Assembly (NCBI GenBank): GCA_946624335.1
Contig: CAMOSA010000120.1
Coordinates: 1 to 7,422, forward strand
DNA from: an uncultured Prevotellaceae bacterium
GTDB lineage: Bacteria > Bacteroidota > Bacteroidia > Bacteroidales > Bacteroidaceae
Direction: 5' to 3'
DNA: 7,422 bases
Shown here: in pieces, positions 7,013-7,422 of the stretch
Layout: every line of letters starts with the position of its first letter
How positions within the stretch are numbered: the stretch's first letter is position 1
The notes under the pieces: generated by a model
The model's input: only the letters and a program-made list of their open reading frames with translations
What the model was told of the DNA's origin: nothing
Database searches by the model: none
Position numbers and translations under genes: made by a program

Positions 7013-7086
7013 GATTGACGTCCGATTCACGTCGATTGACGTCCGATTGACATTGATTGACGTCCGATTCACGTCGATTGACGTCC
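7013..7086. repeat. 21-bp tandem repeat, 3.5 units
   Basis: Units start at 7013, 7034, 7055 and 7076 (the last is partial, 11 bases). Each unit is an 11-base half GATTGACGTCC followed by a 10-base half GATTCACGTC, or GATTGACATT in unit 2. The array is therefore seven related half-sites at alternating 11- and 10-base steps, about one helical turn each. Units 1 and 3 are identical. The half-site contains the palindrome GACGTC in the GATTGACGTCC form. Because 21 is divisible by three, one frame on each strand stays open through the array. Confidence 0.9.
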
Positions 7087-7151
7087 TAGATGTCACTGTC
7101 AAGTCGCCCATCATGAAAATTTCTTCGCAAAGGGAAGCGGCAAAGCCGAGC

Positions 7152-7186
7152 GGAGAGTGGAGAGTGAAAAATGAAAAGTGAGAGGA
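7152..7186. repeat. Purine-rich heptad tandem repeat
   Basis: Phased 7-bp units: GGAGAGT, GGAGAGT, GAAAAAT, GAAAAGT, then a degraded GAGAGGA (consensus GRARAGT). Read on the other strand these are ACTTTTC/ACTCTCC-type units. The unit length matches the different heptad array at 4456-4490. I recall similar arrays in Prevotella and Bacteroides intergenic DNA; the function is unknown. Confidence 0.7.
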
Positions 7187-7243
7187 GAAGTCGCCAGAGG
7201 CGAAGAGAAAAATTAAAGGTAATGATATAGCAGTTGGCACAAA

Positions 7244-7256
7244 GCCCCAGAGGGGC
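7244..7256 (-). terminator. Possible weak terminator hairpin for the minus-strand gene
   Basis: GCCCC and GGGGC flank a three-base loop (AGA on +). Read on the minus strand, the 5-bp GC stem is followed by TTTGTG, a short imperfect T tract. It lies about 110 bases past the probable minus-strand stop and shares its GGGGC arm with the larger palindromic element, so the two folds exclude each other. Termination activity is inference. Confidence 0.25.
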
Positions 7257-7366
7257 GACGGAATTTAGGCAGGGGTGGAATGAACGAAGTGAGCGACACC
7301 CCTGTTCTCAGTCGACGGTTACCCGAGTAGGTACGACGGAAAAAATGACGATATTCCGTCGCCCCT
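7251..7366. repeat. Palindromic element with perfect 14-bp inverted ends
   Basis: AGGGGCGACGGAAT at 7251-7264 is the exact reverse complement of ATTCCGTCGCCCCT at 7353-7366, bounding a 116-base element. Inside is a second perfect inverted repeat, CAGGGGTG (7270-7277) with CACCCCTG (7297-7304), and a shorter one, GACGGAA (7335-7341) with TTCCGTC (7354-7360), that competes with the outer stem. There is no coding capacity. It resembles a dispersed palindromic (REP/MITE-like) element or a structured transcript end; I cannot tell which from one copy. Its right arm overlaps the stop codon of the minus-strand CDS. Confidence 0.75.
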
Positions 7367-7422
7367 ACTTTAACTCCTCACTGTACTGAAGCTCCTTCCA
7401 CTCAAAGGGGTCACAGCTGCTG
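7365..7422 (-). CDS. Probable C-terminal end of a convergent gene (partial)
   Basis: On the minus strand an open frame enters from the right edge (first full codon at 7421-7419) and ends at TAG, complement of 7365-7367. The 18 visible residues are SSCDPFEWKELQYSEELK. The charged, non-repetitive composition and codons (GAG, AAG, GAC, CCC, AGC) resemble the other genes here. A short open frame can arise by chance, and another minus-strand frame is also open for 17 codons before a TAA. I do not recognise the protein. If real, it converges on the DUF4421 gene across the repeat-rich gap. Confidence 0.4.
   Translation of the reverse strand, partial: SSCDPFEWKELQYSEELK

Larger units (their letters stand above)
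6878..7364. other. Non-coding, repeat-rich intergenic region
   Basis: A 487-base stretch between the DUF4421 stop and the stop of a probable convergent minus-strand gene. It is visibly more AT-rich than the flanking genes up to about 7230. It holds three separate repeat systems, listed individually, and short stem-loops. I see no convincing gene, tRNA or rho-independent terminator with a proper U-tract on the + strand. The T6 run at 6935-6940 comes before, not after, the small palindrome AACGCCTGGCGTT (6942-6954), so it does not form a terminator with it. Confidence 0.7.

Noticed and set aside
7013..7086. CRISPR array
   Set aside because: The 21-bp units are directly tandem with no variable spacers, too short for usual CRISPR repeats, and no cas gene is present.
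6968..7240. 90-codon minus-strand gene through the 21-bp repeat
   Set aside because: Its open state is largely due to the stop-free repeat and low-complexity flanks. It has no promoter match and no family resemblance, so it is kept only as a low-interest finding.

Overview
The window looks like a chromosomal stretch from a GC-rich member of the Bacteroidales, most like Prevotella and relatives. Four things point there. One promoter has the Bacteroidetes form (TTTG, 20 bases, TAnnTTTG). Start codons lack clear Shine-Dalgarno sites. The protein families present (a five-repeat beta-flower type protein, a LolA-like periplasmic protein, DUF4421, a secreted GH2 with a DUF4982-type module) are typical of that phylum. 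The intergenic DNA carries degenerate heptad repeats of a kind I associate with Bacteroidales. The genus assignment is inference.

Layout, left to right on the + strand. The 3' end of a gene encoding 17-residue repeats (3-299) overlaps by 4 bases a LolA-like protein gene (296-928). After 52 bases comes trxB, thioredoxin reductase (981-1916), and after 33 more a secreted GH2 glycosidase (1950-4424). I see no promoter or terminator between these four genes, so they may form one transcript. A 126-base gap to the upstream ATG (153 bases to the preferred start) holds five heptad repeats (4456-4490) and a strong promoter match (4506-4537). That promoter should drive a Gfo/Idh/MocA oxidoreductase (preferred start 4578, end 5567) and a DUF4421 envelope protein (5564-6877), which overlap by 4 bases through a GTGA junction.

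The last 545 bases are mostly non-coding and rich in repeats: a 21-bp tandem repeat (7013-7086), a purine-rich heptad repeat (7152-7186) and a 116-bp palindromic element with perfect 14-bp inverted ends (7251-7366). The end of a probable convergent gene on the minus strand (stop at 7365-7367) runs off the right edge.

Together the genes suggest envelope and periplasmic work: a lipoprotein-chaperone-like protein, cytoplasmic thiol reduction, glycan hydrolysis outside the inner membrane, and a probable outer-membrane protein paired with a sugar-type dehydrogenase. I found no defence system, CRISPR array, intact mobile element or RNA gene. The least explained DNA is the right-hand intergenic region, and the least explained gene pairings are the two 4-base overlaps.
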